The notes under the pieces are model-generated. The model had not been told where the DNA came from. It ran no database searches and worked only from the letters and a program-made list of their open reading frames with translations. Positions 44,203-52,933 of a stretch of DNA of 64,000 nt are shown here, one piece after another. Within the stretch, counting starts at the first letter, position 1. The number at the start of each line of letters is the position of its first letter. The position numbers were made by a program, and so were the translations under genes. Source of the DNA: an uncultured Lachnospiraceae bacterium (GTDB lineage Bacteria; Bacillota; Clostridia; Lachnospirales; Lachnospiraceae); NCBI GenBank assembly GCA_902788555.1, contig CADAKQ010000004.1:1-64000 (forward strand), in the 5' to 3' direction.

Positions 44203-44964
44203 ATGTGGTATGTAATTCAGACAAAAAGTGGAGAAGAAAAGGACTTAAAGCTCTTCTTGGAGCATATATTGCCTGAAAGTATACAGGCAAGTTTTTTTGT
44301 GCCCCTTTATGAGAATGTATGGCGAAAGGGTGGAACAGGTCATATAAGCATACAGCTTATGTTTCCGGGGTATGTATTTGCGGAAACAGATATGCCGGAT
44401 GAGCTGTTTGGATTGCTTAAAAAGACACCTAAATTTACCCGCCTACTTAATATGGAAGAAACTGATGGAGAGCGTACATTCCTCACTGTGTCAAAACAGG
44501 ATGAAGAGTTTCTTAGAAGTATACTTGATGATAACATTATGCATGTGAGCTATATAAGGCGTTCCAAAAGCGGAAGGATTGAAAAACTGATTGGACCGCT
44601 TGCAGAGTATGAGAAGTATATAACTAAACTTGATATTCCACATAGAAGAGCTATAGTTGAGTCGCATATATTTGGCAAGAATCGTAAATTAAAATTCGGA
44701 TTGTGGACAGATACCGATCCGGATACGCCGAGGATTAGACGACTTAAGCTTGCGGGTTCATCTGAGGATAAAGAAACAATTGTCGATATAGGGATTTATA
44801 TAGGAGATAAGGTCAGAGACAAAAGTGAGATTTATGATGGAATAGAACTTATTGTGACTGAAATTGATTCTGCAAGACATATAGTGTGGGTTGAGGCAGA
44901 ATTGTTTGGAAGCAAGGTAAGAATTGAAATGGATGCCGATCAGGTAGAAACTATATATGAATAA
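44203..44964 (+). CDS. loaP: NusG-family antiterminator (LoaP type)
   Basis: 253 residues, longer than housekeeping NusG. The N-terminal NGN domain (about 1-105) starts M-W-Y-V-I-Q-T-K-S-G-E-E-K and contains M-F-P-G-Y-V-F-A-E-T. A basic linker (about 130-190) precedes a KOW-like C-terminal domain (about 195-250: I-Y-I-G-D-K-V-R-D). LoaP-type paralogues promote read-through of terminators in long polysaccharide or antibiotic operons. It heads the pse cluster and is followed at once by a hairpin with T-run. No clear Shine-Dalgarno. Confidence 0.85.
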   Translation: MWYVIQTKSGEEKDLKLFLEHILPESIQASFFVPLYENVWRKGGTGHISIQLMFPGYVFAETDMPDELFGLLKKTPKFTRLLNMEETDGERTFLTVSKQDEEFLRSILDDNIMHVSYIRRSKSGRIEKLIGPLAEYEKYITKLDIPHRRAIVESHIFGKNRKLKFGLWTDTDPDTPRIRRLKLAGSSEDKETIVDIGIYIGDKVRDKSEIYDGIELIVTEIDSARHIVWVEAELFGSKVRIEMDADQVETIYE

Positions 44965-44965
44965 G

Positions 44966-45000
44966 ACACCTAACGCAAGAGATATGTGAAGGGTGTTTTT
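44966..45000 (+). terminator. Terminator-like hairpin between loaP and pseB
   Basis: ACACCT (44966-44971) pairs with GGGTGT (44991-44996), and five T follow. The stem is short with a long loop, so it is a weak terminator; it would suit control by the antiterminator just upstream. Confidence 0.45.
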
Positions 45001-45061
45001 GTACGATACGGGATAATTCCCTACTCGATTGATTAGAAGAAAAATACAAGGAGAAAAAAGA

Positions 45062-46060
45062 ATGCTTAATAATAAAACAATATTAATAACCGGAGGAACC
45101 GGATCATTTGGACATCATTTTGTTGATTATGTGTTAAATAACTATAAACCCAAGAAGATTATTATATATTCAAGAGATGAGTTTAAACAGTTTAATATGC
45201 ATAATGCATACAAGGAGTATGACGATATACTCCGTTTTTTTATTGGAGATGTAAGGGATAAGGAGAGATTATATCGTGCTTTAAACGGAGTGGATTATGT
45301 AATTCATGCGGCTGCCTTAAAACAGGTTCCTGCATGTGAATACAATCCGATAGAGGCGATAAAGACAAATATTAATGGCGCATGTAATGTAATTGAAGCA
45401 TGTCTTGACAGAGGCGTAAAAAAGGTTGTGGCATTATCTACAGATAAATCCGTAAGCCCGATTAATCTGTATGGCTCTACTAAAATGGTATCTGATAAAT
45501 TGTTTTGTGCTGCAAATGCATACTCCGGAAATGATGGTACAAGATTTGCTGTTGTACGTTATGGAAATGTCGCAGGCAGCAGAGGTTCGGTTATACCTTT
45601 CTTCCAGGGACTTATCGACAAGGGTGAGACAAAACTGCCGATTACCGATTATCGTATGACAAGATTTTGGATAAGCCTTGAAAATGGTGTTAAACTGGTA
45701 ATTAAAGCATTGGAAGAATCAAAAGGAGGAGAAACCTTTATATCGAAAATACCATCCTTTAAGATAACTGATTTGGCTCAGGCTATGCTTCCGGGATGCG
45801 AGATGCCTGAGGTGGGAATCAGAGAAGGGGAGAAGCTTCATGAGGTTATGGTGCCTGCTGAGGATTCATCCAGAGCATACGAATATGACAAGCATTATAT
45901 TATTTATCCGAACTATGATTGGTGGAACAAAGATAATGTTATCCCCGGAGGGAAACTTGTAGAACAGGGATTTATATATAGTTCAGAGACAAATAAAGAG
46001 TGGCTTAGCATAGAAGAGATAAAGGAAAGGTTGCTTACGGATATATCAATACATGATTGA
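45062..46060 (+). CDS. pseB: UDP-N-acetylglucosamine 4,6-dehydratase (inverting), PseB
   Basis: 332 residues. First step of pseudaminic acid synthesis: C4 oxidation, C5 epimerisation and dehydration of UDP-GlcNAc. Rossmann G-G-T-G-S-F-G-H-H-F at 11-20, S-T-D-K at 126-129 and Y-G-S-T-K at 137-141 (catalytic Asp, Lys, Tyr of the FlaA1/PseB branch). ATG 45062 follows AAGGAG; the upstream start at 45029 adds a poor leader. Operon continues with pseC after 22 bases. Confidence 0.95.
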   Translation: MLNNKTILITGGTGSFGHHFVDYVLNNYKPKKIIIYSRDEFKQFNMHNAYKEYDDILRFFIGDVRDKERLYRALNGVDYVIHAAALKQVPACEYNPIEAIKTNINGACNVIEACLDRGVKKVVALSTDKSVSPINLYGSTKMVSDKLFCAANAYSGNDGTRFAVVRYGNVAGSRGSVIPFFQGLIDKGETKLPITDYRMTRFWISLENGVKLVIKALEESKGGETFISKIPSFKITDLAQAMLPGCEMPEVGIREGEKLHEVMVPAEDSSRAYEYDKHYIIYPNYDWWNKDNVIPGGKLVEQGFIYSSETNKEWLSIEEIKERLLTDISIHD

Positions 46061-46082
46061 GCAAAGAGGAGAATGAACATAA

Positions 46083-47273
46083 TTGTTAGCGATTAATGGC
46101 GGAGTACCGACATTTGAAAAGAAGATAGGATATGGACACCAGCTGATTGATGATAAGGATATAGAATCAGTTGTAGAGGTTTTAAAGAGTGATTATCTAA
46201 CCTGCGGACCAAAGGTTAAAGAGCTTGAAGAAAGACTATGTCAGTACACGGATGCGGCGTATGCCGTTCCTGTAACAAGCGGAACTGCCGCGCTTCATAT
46301 AGCGTGTATGGCGGCAGGTATATCAAAAGGTGACGAAGTTATAGTTTCGTCAATTACCTTTGCTGCCAGTGCAAATTGTGTGCTTTATTGCGGAGGAACA
46401 CCTGTATTCGCAGACGTGAAAACGGATACATATAACATTGATCCTGAAGATGTAAAAAGAAAAATTACTCCGAAGACAAAAGCTGTCATAGCTGTAGATT
46501 TTACCGGGCAGGCTGCGGATTTGGATGAAATTCGAAGTATATGTGATGAAAATAAGCTGATATTTATAGAGGATGCGGCACATGCTATAGGCACAGTATA
46601 TGATGGGAAAAAGGTCGGCTCTGTAGCAGATATGACGTGCTTTTCCTTTCATCCTGTAAAGACGGTTACCAGTGGCGAAGGTGGTGCAGTTACCACGAAT
46701 TCGTCTGATTACTACAAAAAACTTACATTGGCGCATGCTCACGGAATCACAAGAGATGAAACGTTGATGGAAGAAGTGCATGAAGGAGAACCGTGGTATT
46801 ATGAACAGGTATCTCTTGGATATAATTATCGTATGACGGATTTTCAGGCAGCACTTTTGATGTCACAGTTAGATAAGCTCGACAGGTTTAAGAAAAGACG
46901 ACAGGAAATAACTAATCTTTATAATAATGCTTTTAGCAGTTTAGAGGGCATAATATTACAAAAGGAAAACGAAAAGTCTGATACATGCAGACATTTATAT
47001 ACTATCAGGATAGATGAGAATAAATTAAGCTGTAACAGAAGAGAATTCTTCACAGCGCTGTCAGCAGAAAATATAGGATGTCAGGTGCATTATATACCTG
47101 TTTATTGGTTCCCATATTATCAGAAGCTCGGATATAAAAAGGGCTTATGTCCAAATGCAGAGCAAATATATAACAGCATATTAAGTATACCGATACATCC
47201 CGATATGACAGATGAGGATGCGTCAAAGGTAATCGAGGCAGTTGGAAAAGTGGCGGAGTATTATCTGAGATGA
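46083..47273 (+). CDS. pseC: UDP-4-amino-4,6-dideoxy-N-acetyl-beta-L-altrosamine transaminase, PseC
   Basis: 396 residues, DegT/DnrJ PLP enzyme. N-terminal Y-G-H-Q-x-I-D-D-x-D-I pattern typical of PseC; PLP lysine K193 in F-S-F-H-P-V-K-T-V-T-S-G-E-G-G. It aminates the PseB product. Start is probably TTG at 46083, 11 bases after AGAGGAG; an ATG at 46073 is in another frame and stops after 7 codons. Overlaps pseG by 4 bases (ATGA). Confidence 0.95.
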   Translation: MLAINGGVPTFEKKIGYGHQLIDDKDIESVVEVLKSDYLTCGPKVKELEERLCQYTDAAYAVPVTSGTAALHIACMAAGISKGDEVIVSSITFAASANCVLYCGGTPVFADVKTDTYNIDPEDVKRKITPKTKAVIAVDFTGQAADLDEIRSICDENKLIFIEDAAHAIGTVYDGKKVGSVADMTCFSFHPVKTVTSGEGGAVTTNSSDYYKKLTLAHAHGITRDETLMEEVHEGEPWYYEQVSLGYNYRMTDFQAALLMSQLDKLDRFKKRRQEITNLYNNAFSSLEGIILQKENEKSDTCRHLYTIRIDENKLSCNRREFFTALSAENIGCQVHYIPVYWFPYYQKLGYKKGLCPNAEQIYNSILSIPIHPDMTDEDASKVIEAVGKVAEYYLR

Positions 47274-48280
47274 ATAATATATATTTCCGTGTAGATATGA
47301 ATAGTCAGATTGCCACAGGGCATATGATGCGTTGCCTTTCAATTGCTGATGAAGTAAGAGAACAAGGTGGGGAAGCGATATTCATAACCGCAGATGAGAA
47401 TGCATGTGAATTGTTGACAGAACGTGGATTTGATTATATCGTACTTAATACTAAGTGGGATAGGATGGAAGATGAACTTCCTAAGCTTGAAAGTATTATA
47501 GATGAAAAAAAGATAAAAAAGCTTATAATAGATAGTTATTATGCAACCGAAAAATACTTGAATGCCGTTGATAAATGGACGAAAATCTTATATATAGATG
47601 ATTTAAACCGCAAGGATTTACAAGTTAGTACAATACTTTCATATCCGGTATATGCTGATGAAAATTTTTACAAAAAATATTATTTAGAAGATAAAGTGAA
47701 GCTTCTTATAGGGGCAGATTATACACCGCTAAGGAGAGTGTTTAGAGATGTGCCGGATAAAAAAATAAGAAAGAATATAGAGAGAGTTTTGATATTATCC
47801 GGTGGAAGTGACCCATACGATACAATAAAACAATGTATAAATGTTTTAATAGAAAATAATATAAGAGAAATATATGCGATATACGGAAGATATTCGGATA
47901 GAGTCGATACTATTAAAAACACATATAAGAATGAGCAAAGAGTTCATGTGTATGAATCAGTTGACAATATAGAAAAATATATGCAGGAAGCAGACCTTTG
48001 CATATCAGCATCAGGAACTACATTATATGAATTGTGTGCTTGTGGAACACCGACACTATCATACATACTGGCGGATAATCAGATAGACAATGCTCTTGGA
48101 TTTGATAAAAAAGGTATTATACCGTGCCTTGGAGATGTAAGAAAAGAAAATATTGCAAACAGAATAAGCGAAGAATTAGAGAAGATGAAATCTGAAGTTA
48201 ATAGAAAAGATTTGTCTGAGAAGATGAAAAGTGTTGTGGATGGACAAGGTTGTAGAAGGATAGTTGGAGAATTTGGTTAA
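47270..48280 (+). CDS. pseG: UDP-2,4-diacetamido-2,4,6-trideoxy-beta-L-altropyranose hydrolase, PseG
   Basis: 336 residues, GT-B fold. R-V-D-M-N-S-Q-I-A-T-G-H-M-M-R-C at the N-terminus carries the catalytic His (H18). The C-terminal half has L-S-G-G-S-D-P and C-I-S-A-S-G-T-T-L-Y-E-L for nucleotide binding. It removes UDP to give the free 6-deoxy sugar. Its product feeds PseI, encoded two genes downstream. Lies in a tightly packed operon. Confidence 0.95.
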   Translation: MNNIYFRVDMNSQIATGHMMRCLSIADEVREQGGEAIFITADENACELLTERGFDYIVLNTKWDRMEDELPKLESIIDEKKIKKLIIDSYYATEKYLNAVDKWTKILYIDDLNRKDLQVSTILSYPVYADENFYKKYYLEDKVKLLIGADYTPLRRVFRDVPDKKIRKNIERVLILSGGSDPYDTIKQCINVLIENNIREIYAIYGRYSDRVDTIKNTYKNEQRVHVYESVDNIEKYMQEADLCISASGTTLYELCACGTPTLSYILADNQIDNALGFDKKGIIPCLGDVRKENIANRISEELEKMKSEVNRKDLSEKMKSVVDGQGCRRIVGEFG

Positions 48281-48306
48281 GACAATAATAATTAGGAGAA
48301 GGATAA

Positions 48307-49002
48307 ATGAAGATTGCCGTAATTACCGCCAGAGGCGGAAGTAAAAGAATACCAAGAAAAAACATTAAGGAATTTTGCGGGAAACCAATCTTAGCATACT
48401 CGATTGAGGCTGCACTTAAAAGCGGTATATTTGATGAGGTTATGATATCTACAGAGGATGATGAGATAGCCAAGATAGCACAAAGCTACGGAGCTGCATT
48501 TCCGTTCCGAAGAAGCGAAAAGACAGCCGGTGATCACGCTATGACGATTGACGTAATGTTAGAAGTAGTAGAAGAGTACAAAAAGATTGGAAAGGAACCG
48601 GATACAGTATGCTGTATATATCCTACTGCGCCTTTTGTAACAGCGGAGAAGCTTATTCAAGCTGATGAATTGATGAAAGAAACTAATGCAGATGCCGTGA
48701 TACCGGTAGTAAAGTTTTCATTTCCACCACAACGTTGTTTTATAATAGATGGCGATTATATGAAATTTAAATGGCCAGAAAATGAACTTAAAAGATCTCA
48801 GGATTTGGAACCGTTCTATCATGATGCAGGACAGTTTTATTTGTTAAAAACGGATATAATGAAAGAGGAACATACATTGGTTCCTAATAAAACAGCACCA
48901 TTTATCTTAGATGAGATGGAAGTGCAAGATATTGATAATATGGATGATTGGAATATAGCTGAAATAAAATATAAGGCTATGATGGAAAAAATAAATGCTT
49001 AG
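48307..49002 (+). CDS. pseF: Pseudaminic acid cytidylyltransferase, PseF
   Basis: 231 residues. CMP-sugar synthetase: A-R-G-G-S-K-R-I-P-R-K-N at 8-19 binds CTP, and I-Y-P-T-A-P-F-V plus D-A-G-Q-F-Y are typical of the acylneuraminate/PseF branch. It activates pseudaminic acid to CMP-Pse, the donor for flagellin glycosylation. AGGAGAAGG precedes the ATG. Overlaps pseI by 8 bases. Confidence 0.95.
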   Translation: MKIAVITARGGSKRIPRKNIKEFCGKPILAYSIEAALKSGIFDEVMISTEDDEIAKIAQSYGAAFPFRRSEKTAGDHAMTIDVMLEVVEEYKKIGKEPDTVCCIYPTAPFVTAEKLIQADELMKETNADAVIPVVKFSFPPQRCFIIDGDYMKFKWPENELKRSQDLEPFYHDAGQFYLLKTDIMKEEHTLVPNKTAPFILDEMEVQDIDNMDDWNIAEIKYKAMMEKINA

Positions 49003-50014
49003 TATATATGAAAAGATAAATAATAATGATGTGTATATTATAGCTGAGATGAGTGCTAATCACGGCGGTTCTTTAGAAAATGCGCTTGAAATAGTGCGTG
49101 AAGCAGCTAATGCGGGAGCAGATTGTATAAAAATACAGACATATACGGCAGATTCACTAACTATTGATTGTGATAATGAATATTTCAAAATTAAAGGCGG
49201 TATATGGGATGGATATAAGCTTTATGACCTGTACAAAGAGGCTTATACACCTTATGAATGGCAACCTATTATAAAAGAAGAATGTGAGAAATGTGGCATT
49301 GATTTTTTGTCAACTCCTTTTGATAATGATGCGGTTGACTTTTTGGAGAAAATGGGGGTTGAGGCATATAAAATAGCAAGTTTTGAGTTGGTAGATATAC
49401 CACTTATTGAATATACTGCATTAAAGGGAAAACCAATGATTATATCTACCGGAATGGGAAGTCTTGAAGAAATACAAGATGCCATTGACGCGTGTAAAAG
49501 AGCAGGAAATGAACAGATAGTTTTACTTAAGTGTTGCAGTGAATATCCGTCTCCTTGGGATGATATGCATTTAGGTAATATACCGGATATGAAAGAAAGA
49601 TTTAATCTGCCGGTAGGATTGTCGGATCATAGCGAAGGCAGTTTGGGAGCTGTTGTCGGAGTGACACTTGGAGCATGTGTGGTTGAGAAACACGTAAAGC
49701 TTGATGGTGTTGAAAGTGCTGATTCAGATTTTAGTATGACTATAGACGAATTTGCACAGATGGTTAATGATGTTAAAAATGCTAAATTGATTGCTGAAGG
49801 TCCGGATTATAATTTGACGGAAGGTGAAAAAAAATCAACAGTATTTAGAAGAAGCATCTTTGCAATTAAGGATATAAAAAAGGGCGAACTCTTTACAGAA
49901 AAAAATATAGGAATTATAAGACCGGGTTATGGAGCAAAACCAAAGTATTATAATGGTTTACAAGGGAAAATATGTTCGCTGAATTATAAAAAAGGTGATC
50001 CTATTGATATATGA
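48995..50014 (+). CDS. pseI: Pseudaminic acid synthase, PseI
   Basis: 339 residues, NeuB family. N-terminal TIM barrel (I-I-A-E-M-S-A-N-H-G-G near 14-24, I-K-I-Q-T-Y near 47-52, G-L-S-D-H-S-E-G near 208-215). C-terminal SAF/antifreeze-like domain about 280-339 (R-R-S-I-F-A-I-K-D-I-K-K-G-E). It condenses the altrose derivative with phosphoenolpyruvate. The M-S-A-N-H form of the first motif favours PseI over NeuB or LegI. Start overlaps pseF. Confidence 0.95.
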   Translation: MLSIYEKINNNDVYIIAEMSANHGGSLENALEIVREAANAGADCIKIQTYTADSLTIDCDNEYFKIKGGIWDGYKLYDLYKEAYTPYEWQPIIKEECEKCGIDFLSTPFDNDAVDFLEKMGVEAYKIASFELVDIPLIEYTALKGKPMIISTGMGSLEEIQDAIDACKRAGNEQIVLLKCCSEYPSPWDDMHLGNIPDMKERFNLPVGLSDHSEGSLGAVVGVTLGACVVEKHVKLDGVESADSDFSMTIDEFAQMVNDVKNAKLIAEGPDYNLTEGEKKSTVFRRSIFAIKDIKKGELFTEKNIGIIRPGYGAKPKYYNGLQGKICSLNYKKGDPIDI

Positions 50015-50033
50015 TCTGAGGAGAAGAAAAACT

Positions 50034-51101
50034 ATGGATATAAAAATTGGCGATACCGCTTCGTTTGGAAAAACAATTACAGAAAGTGATATAGGCGCAT
50101 TTGCCGGTATTACAGGAGATTTTAATGCTATACATATAAACGAAGTTGAAGCATCCAACAGCTTATTTGGAAAAAGGATTGCTCATGGAATGATATCAGC
50201 AAGTTTAATTTCAACAGTAATTGGTACAAAATTGCCGGGTGACGGAGCGGTTCTACTTGGTCAAAAAATAGACTATATAAAACCTGTAATAATTGGTGAT
50301 ACAATCACTGCAATTTGTACTGTAAGAGAAATAATTAATTTGGATAAAGGTATTTACAAACTTGAAACAAAATGTTTAAACCAAAATAATGATTTGGTAA
50401 TAGATGGAGAAGCAGTTATAAAATATAAGAGTAAACTAAAGAATGTTGATTCGTCTCAAAAAAAAACGGATACATTTTACACTGAAGAAGAGTTGAAATA
50501 TATAGGAATTAAAAAATACGGATATAATGTTAAAATTAGCAGAAATGCAATTTTATATAATCCGGATGAATTGGAAGTAGGAAATAATGTTAGAATAGAT
50601 GATTTTACTACAATAAGTGGGAAAGTGGTTATAGGAGATTATGTACATATAGCTCAGTTTTGTGGACTATATGGGGGTACAAAGGGAATTATTATGGATG
50701 ATTTCTCCGGATTATCTGCTCGCGTAGTAATATATGCTACATCTAATGATTATTCCAGTGAGTCACTTACAAATCCTACTGTACCAATGAAATACAAGAA
50801 GGGAGACACAAATGCAGTTGTTCATTTGTGTAAACATGTTATAGTAGGAACTACAAGTGTAGTACTTCCCGGAGTAGTAATAGGTGAAGGATGCTCAATA
50901 GGTGCTATGTCTATGATTTCTAAAGATTGCGATCCTTGGGGAATATATGTTGGTTGTCCGGCAAAAAGAATAAAAGAAAGAAGCAAGAATTTATTGAAAC
51001 TTGAAGACAAACTCGTCAAGGAACAAATGTTTGATGGGGGGTACTGTAAAAAAGATATAAATCAGTATTTCGACCGTATTGGTCAGGTGCTAGTTGCATG
51101 A
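50034..51101 (+). CDS. Fusion of MaoC-type (R)-enoyl-CoA hydratase and left-handed beta-helix acyltransferase
   Basis: 355 residues. Residues 1-130: MaoC/PhaJ-like hot-dog fold with D29 and H34 in T-G-D-F-N-A-I-H, matching in spacing the Asp/His pair of (R)-specific enoyl-CoA hydratases, and A-H-G-M at 50-53. Residues about 165-320: left-handed beta-helix hexapeptide repeats with V-P-M-K-Y and G-T-T-S-V-V-L-P-G-V, as in sugar acetyltransferases. A reasonable reading is formation of 3-hydroxybutyryl-CoA and its transfer to a sugar amine or hydroxyl of pseudaminic acid. ATG 50034 follows GAGGAG. Lies between pseI and a formyltransferase, overlapping the latter by 4 bases. Confidence 0.8.
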   Translation: MDIKIGDTASFGKTITESDIGAFAGITGDFNAIHINEVEASNSLFGKRIAHGMISASLISTVIGTKLPGDGAVLLGQKIDYIKPVIIGDTITAICTVREIINLDKGIYKLETKCLNQNNDLVIDGEAVIKYKSKLKNVDSSQKKTDTFYTEEELKYIGIKKYGYNVKISRNAILYNPDELEVGNNVRIDDFTTISGKVVIGDYVHIAQFCGLYGGTKGIIMDDFSGLSARVVIYATSNDYSSESLTNPTVPMKYKKGDTNAVVHLCKHVIVGTTSVVLPGVVIGEGCSIGAMSMISKDCDPWGIYVGCPAKRIKERSKNLLKLEDKLVKEQMFDGGYCKKDINQYFDRIGQVLVA

Positions 51102-51694
51102 AAATATTATGTCTTTATAATAATGATTGTGCACTTGAACTTTTTAAATGGCTACAGGATGAAGGAAATGAAACGATTCTATGGAAAGATAAATTAGATA
51201 TTAAATGGTGCCGAAATCAGAAAATTGATTTAACTGTAAGTTATACATATAGATATATAATCAATAGTGAAATATTGAATGTTTTAGGTAATAATGTTGT
51301 CAATTTACACATTTCTTATTTACCTTGGAATAGAGGCGCAGATCCTAATATATGGAGTATAATTGATAATACGCCAAGAGGAGTAACTCTTCACTATGTA
51401 GATGAAAAATTAGATCATGGAGATATTATTGCTCAGCAATTGGTTGGAAAATATTCAAATGAAGACACACTAAAAACAACATATGATGGATTGGATCGAG
51501 CAGCTAAACAATTATTTAAGAATGCTTTTGCATATTATGATTTTTGGAATACAATGAGAAAGAAAACGCTTTCTTCAGGGACTTTTCACAAATTATCTGA
51601 TACAACAAAGATAAAAGAAAAATCATTAGACTATGAAACAAAAATAGAGGATTTTATAAAAATATTTACAAGTAAAAAAGATAGAGTTAATTAG
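51098..51694 (+). CDS. Sugar N-formyltransferase-like protein
   Basis: 198 residues, short formyltransferase core. Catalytic triad visible: N69 and H71 in V-N-L-H-I-S-Y-L-P-W-N-R-G, and D107 in D-H-G-D-I-I. The 36-residue H-to-D distance equals that in methionyl-tRNA formyltransferase. The tRNA-binding domain of that enzyme is absent, and the pse context suggests transfer of formyl from 10-formyl-tetrahydrofolate to an amino sugar. Overlaps the fusion gene by 4 bases. Confidence 0.8.
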   Translation: MKILCLYNNDCALELFKWLQDEGNETILWKDKLDIKWCRNQKIDLTVSYTYRYIINSEILNVLGNNVVNLHISYLPWNRGADPNIWSIIDNTPRGVTLHYVDEKLDHGDIIAQQLVGKYSNEDTLKTTYDGLDRAAKQLFKNAFAYYDFWNTMRKKTLSSGTFHKLSDTTKIKEKSLDYETKIEDFIKIFTSKKDRVN

Positions 51695-51695
51695 T

Positions 51696-51930
51696 GTTCT
51701 GTATGAAAAATCTCTTATTGATACTGTTAAAAAATAGTTTGGAGCAACGCCATACCTTTATGTTACAGAACGTACGATATTGAGAAGGCTACTATAAGCA
51801 TCTTGAAAACATCGGTTTTCGAGTGATACACCACCCACTTATGCGGTTGCTTTTGGTGGGAAAAGGTGTGTTTTTAATGAATATAGATGTGGGAATAATT
51901 GAACTTGTTGAAGAAAATGAGAAAATATAA
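51696..51930 (+). pseudogene. Possible gene remnant before the oxidoreductase
   Basis: One frame gives V-L-Y-E-K-S-L-I-D-T-V-K-K, stop, then F-G-A-T-P-Y-L-Y-V-T-E-R-T-I from 51696. Another frame from about 51791 to 51930 reads about 46 codons (G-Y-Y-K-H-L-E-N-I-G-F then E-L-V-E-E-N-E-K-I) with no good start. The second ends 14 bases inside the oxidoreductase gene. Both look protein-like, with a stop and frame shift between. Not matched to a family; could be decayed coding sequence or chance. Confidence 0.3.
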
Positions 51931-52933
51931 AGCAGCGGTAATAGGTCTCGGAAATATAGGATTGATGTATGATTTTGATGAAAAAAGGAATCATCCATCA
52001 AGTCATTCTTTGGCATATACATATTCTGATGACTTTGATTTGGTATTTGGTATAGATTCAGAAATCGTAAAGAAAGATTATCTAAAACAAATATGTCCTA
52101 CAACACGATTTTTTAATACTGTAGATGAGGCGGTGGAAAAAGGTTATACAAATGATATAGATGTTGTGAGTGTTTGCACGCCTCCGGATACACATTATAA
52201 GATTATTTCTGAGTTGTTAGGAAGAAAAATCGGAAAAATAATCTTTTGTGAAAAGCCAATTGCGTTAAATGTTGAAGAAGCAAAAAAAATAAAAGAATTG
52301 GTTAACAAAAGTAATATTAAGATAATTCCTAATATTTCAAGAAGATGGAATAGTGGTTTGAGAAAGGTTACAGACTGTGTTCAAAATGAGATATATGGAA
52401 AACTTGAAAAAATTAACATCAGATATACCCGTGGAATATATAATACGGGGTCGCATTTGTTTGATTTGTTAGAAATGTGGACAGGTTCAGAAATAGAAAG
52501 TGTAGAAGCATTGGATAAAACCATTACGACTGCTGAGCCGGAACCGTCATTTTCATTCTTTTTTAGAATGAGTAACGGAGTTACAGGATATGCAGAAGCA
52601 ATTGATGACGAGCATTATTATATGTTTGATATAGATATGTTTATGTCTGAAGGGAAAATTGAAATGAGAAATAGTGGTGATGACATTAGATATTATAAAA
52701 GAACAAATCATCATCTGTTTAGTGGCTTTATGGAACTTAAAGAAGTTAATCATGATGGAAATTTACTTTCAGATTCATGCATGATGAATGCGATTGATAA
52801 TATTGCCGGATGGATAAAAAACGGTGAAAAAGTTTTTTGTTCTTTGGAAAATGCAATAAAACCGTTATATATAGCAGAGGCGTTGGAGAAATCATATAAT
52901 TTAGGACAGGTGGTAAAAGTAAATTATGAGTAA
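51917..52933 (+). CDS. Gfo/Idh/MocA family oxidoreductase
   Basis: 338 residues. N-terminal Rossmann G-L-G-N-I-G-L-M near 10-17, and the E-K-P-I-A motif (F-C-E-K-P-I) near 110-115, followed by the alpha/beta dimer domain. Such enzymes oxidise or reduce sugars or sugar nucleotides. The next gene is a DegT aminotransferase overlapping by 8 bases, so the pair likely makes an amino sugar by oxidation then transamination. ATG 51917 chosen over TTG 51899; the Shine-Dalgarno is weak. Confidence 0.8.
   Translation: MRKYKAAVIGLGNIGLMYDFDEKRNHPSSHSLAYTYSDDFDLVFGIDSEIVKKDYLKQICPTTRFFNTVDEAVEKGYTNDIDVVSVCTPPDTHYKIISELLGRKIGKIIFCEKPIALNVEEAKKIKELVNKSNIKIIPNISRRWNSGLRKVTDCVQNEIYGKLEKINIRYTRGIYNTGSHLFDLLEMWTGSEIESVEALDKTITTAEPEPSFSFFFRMSNGVTGYAEAIDDEHYYMFDIDMFMSEGKIEMRNSGDDIRYYKRTNHHLFSGFMELKEVNHDGNLLSDSCMMNAIDNIAGWIKNGEKVFCSLENAIKPLYIAEALEKSYNLGQVVKVNYE

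Noticed and set aside
46073..46096. ATG as pseC start
   Set aside because: Its frame ends after 7 codons; TTG 46083 is in frame with PseC.
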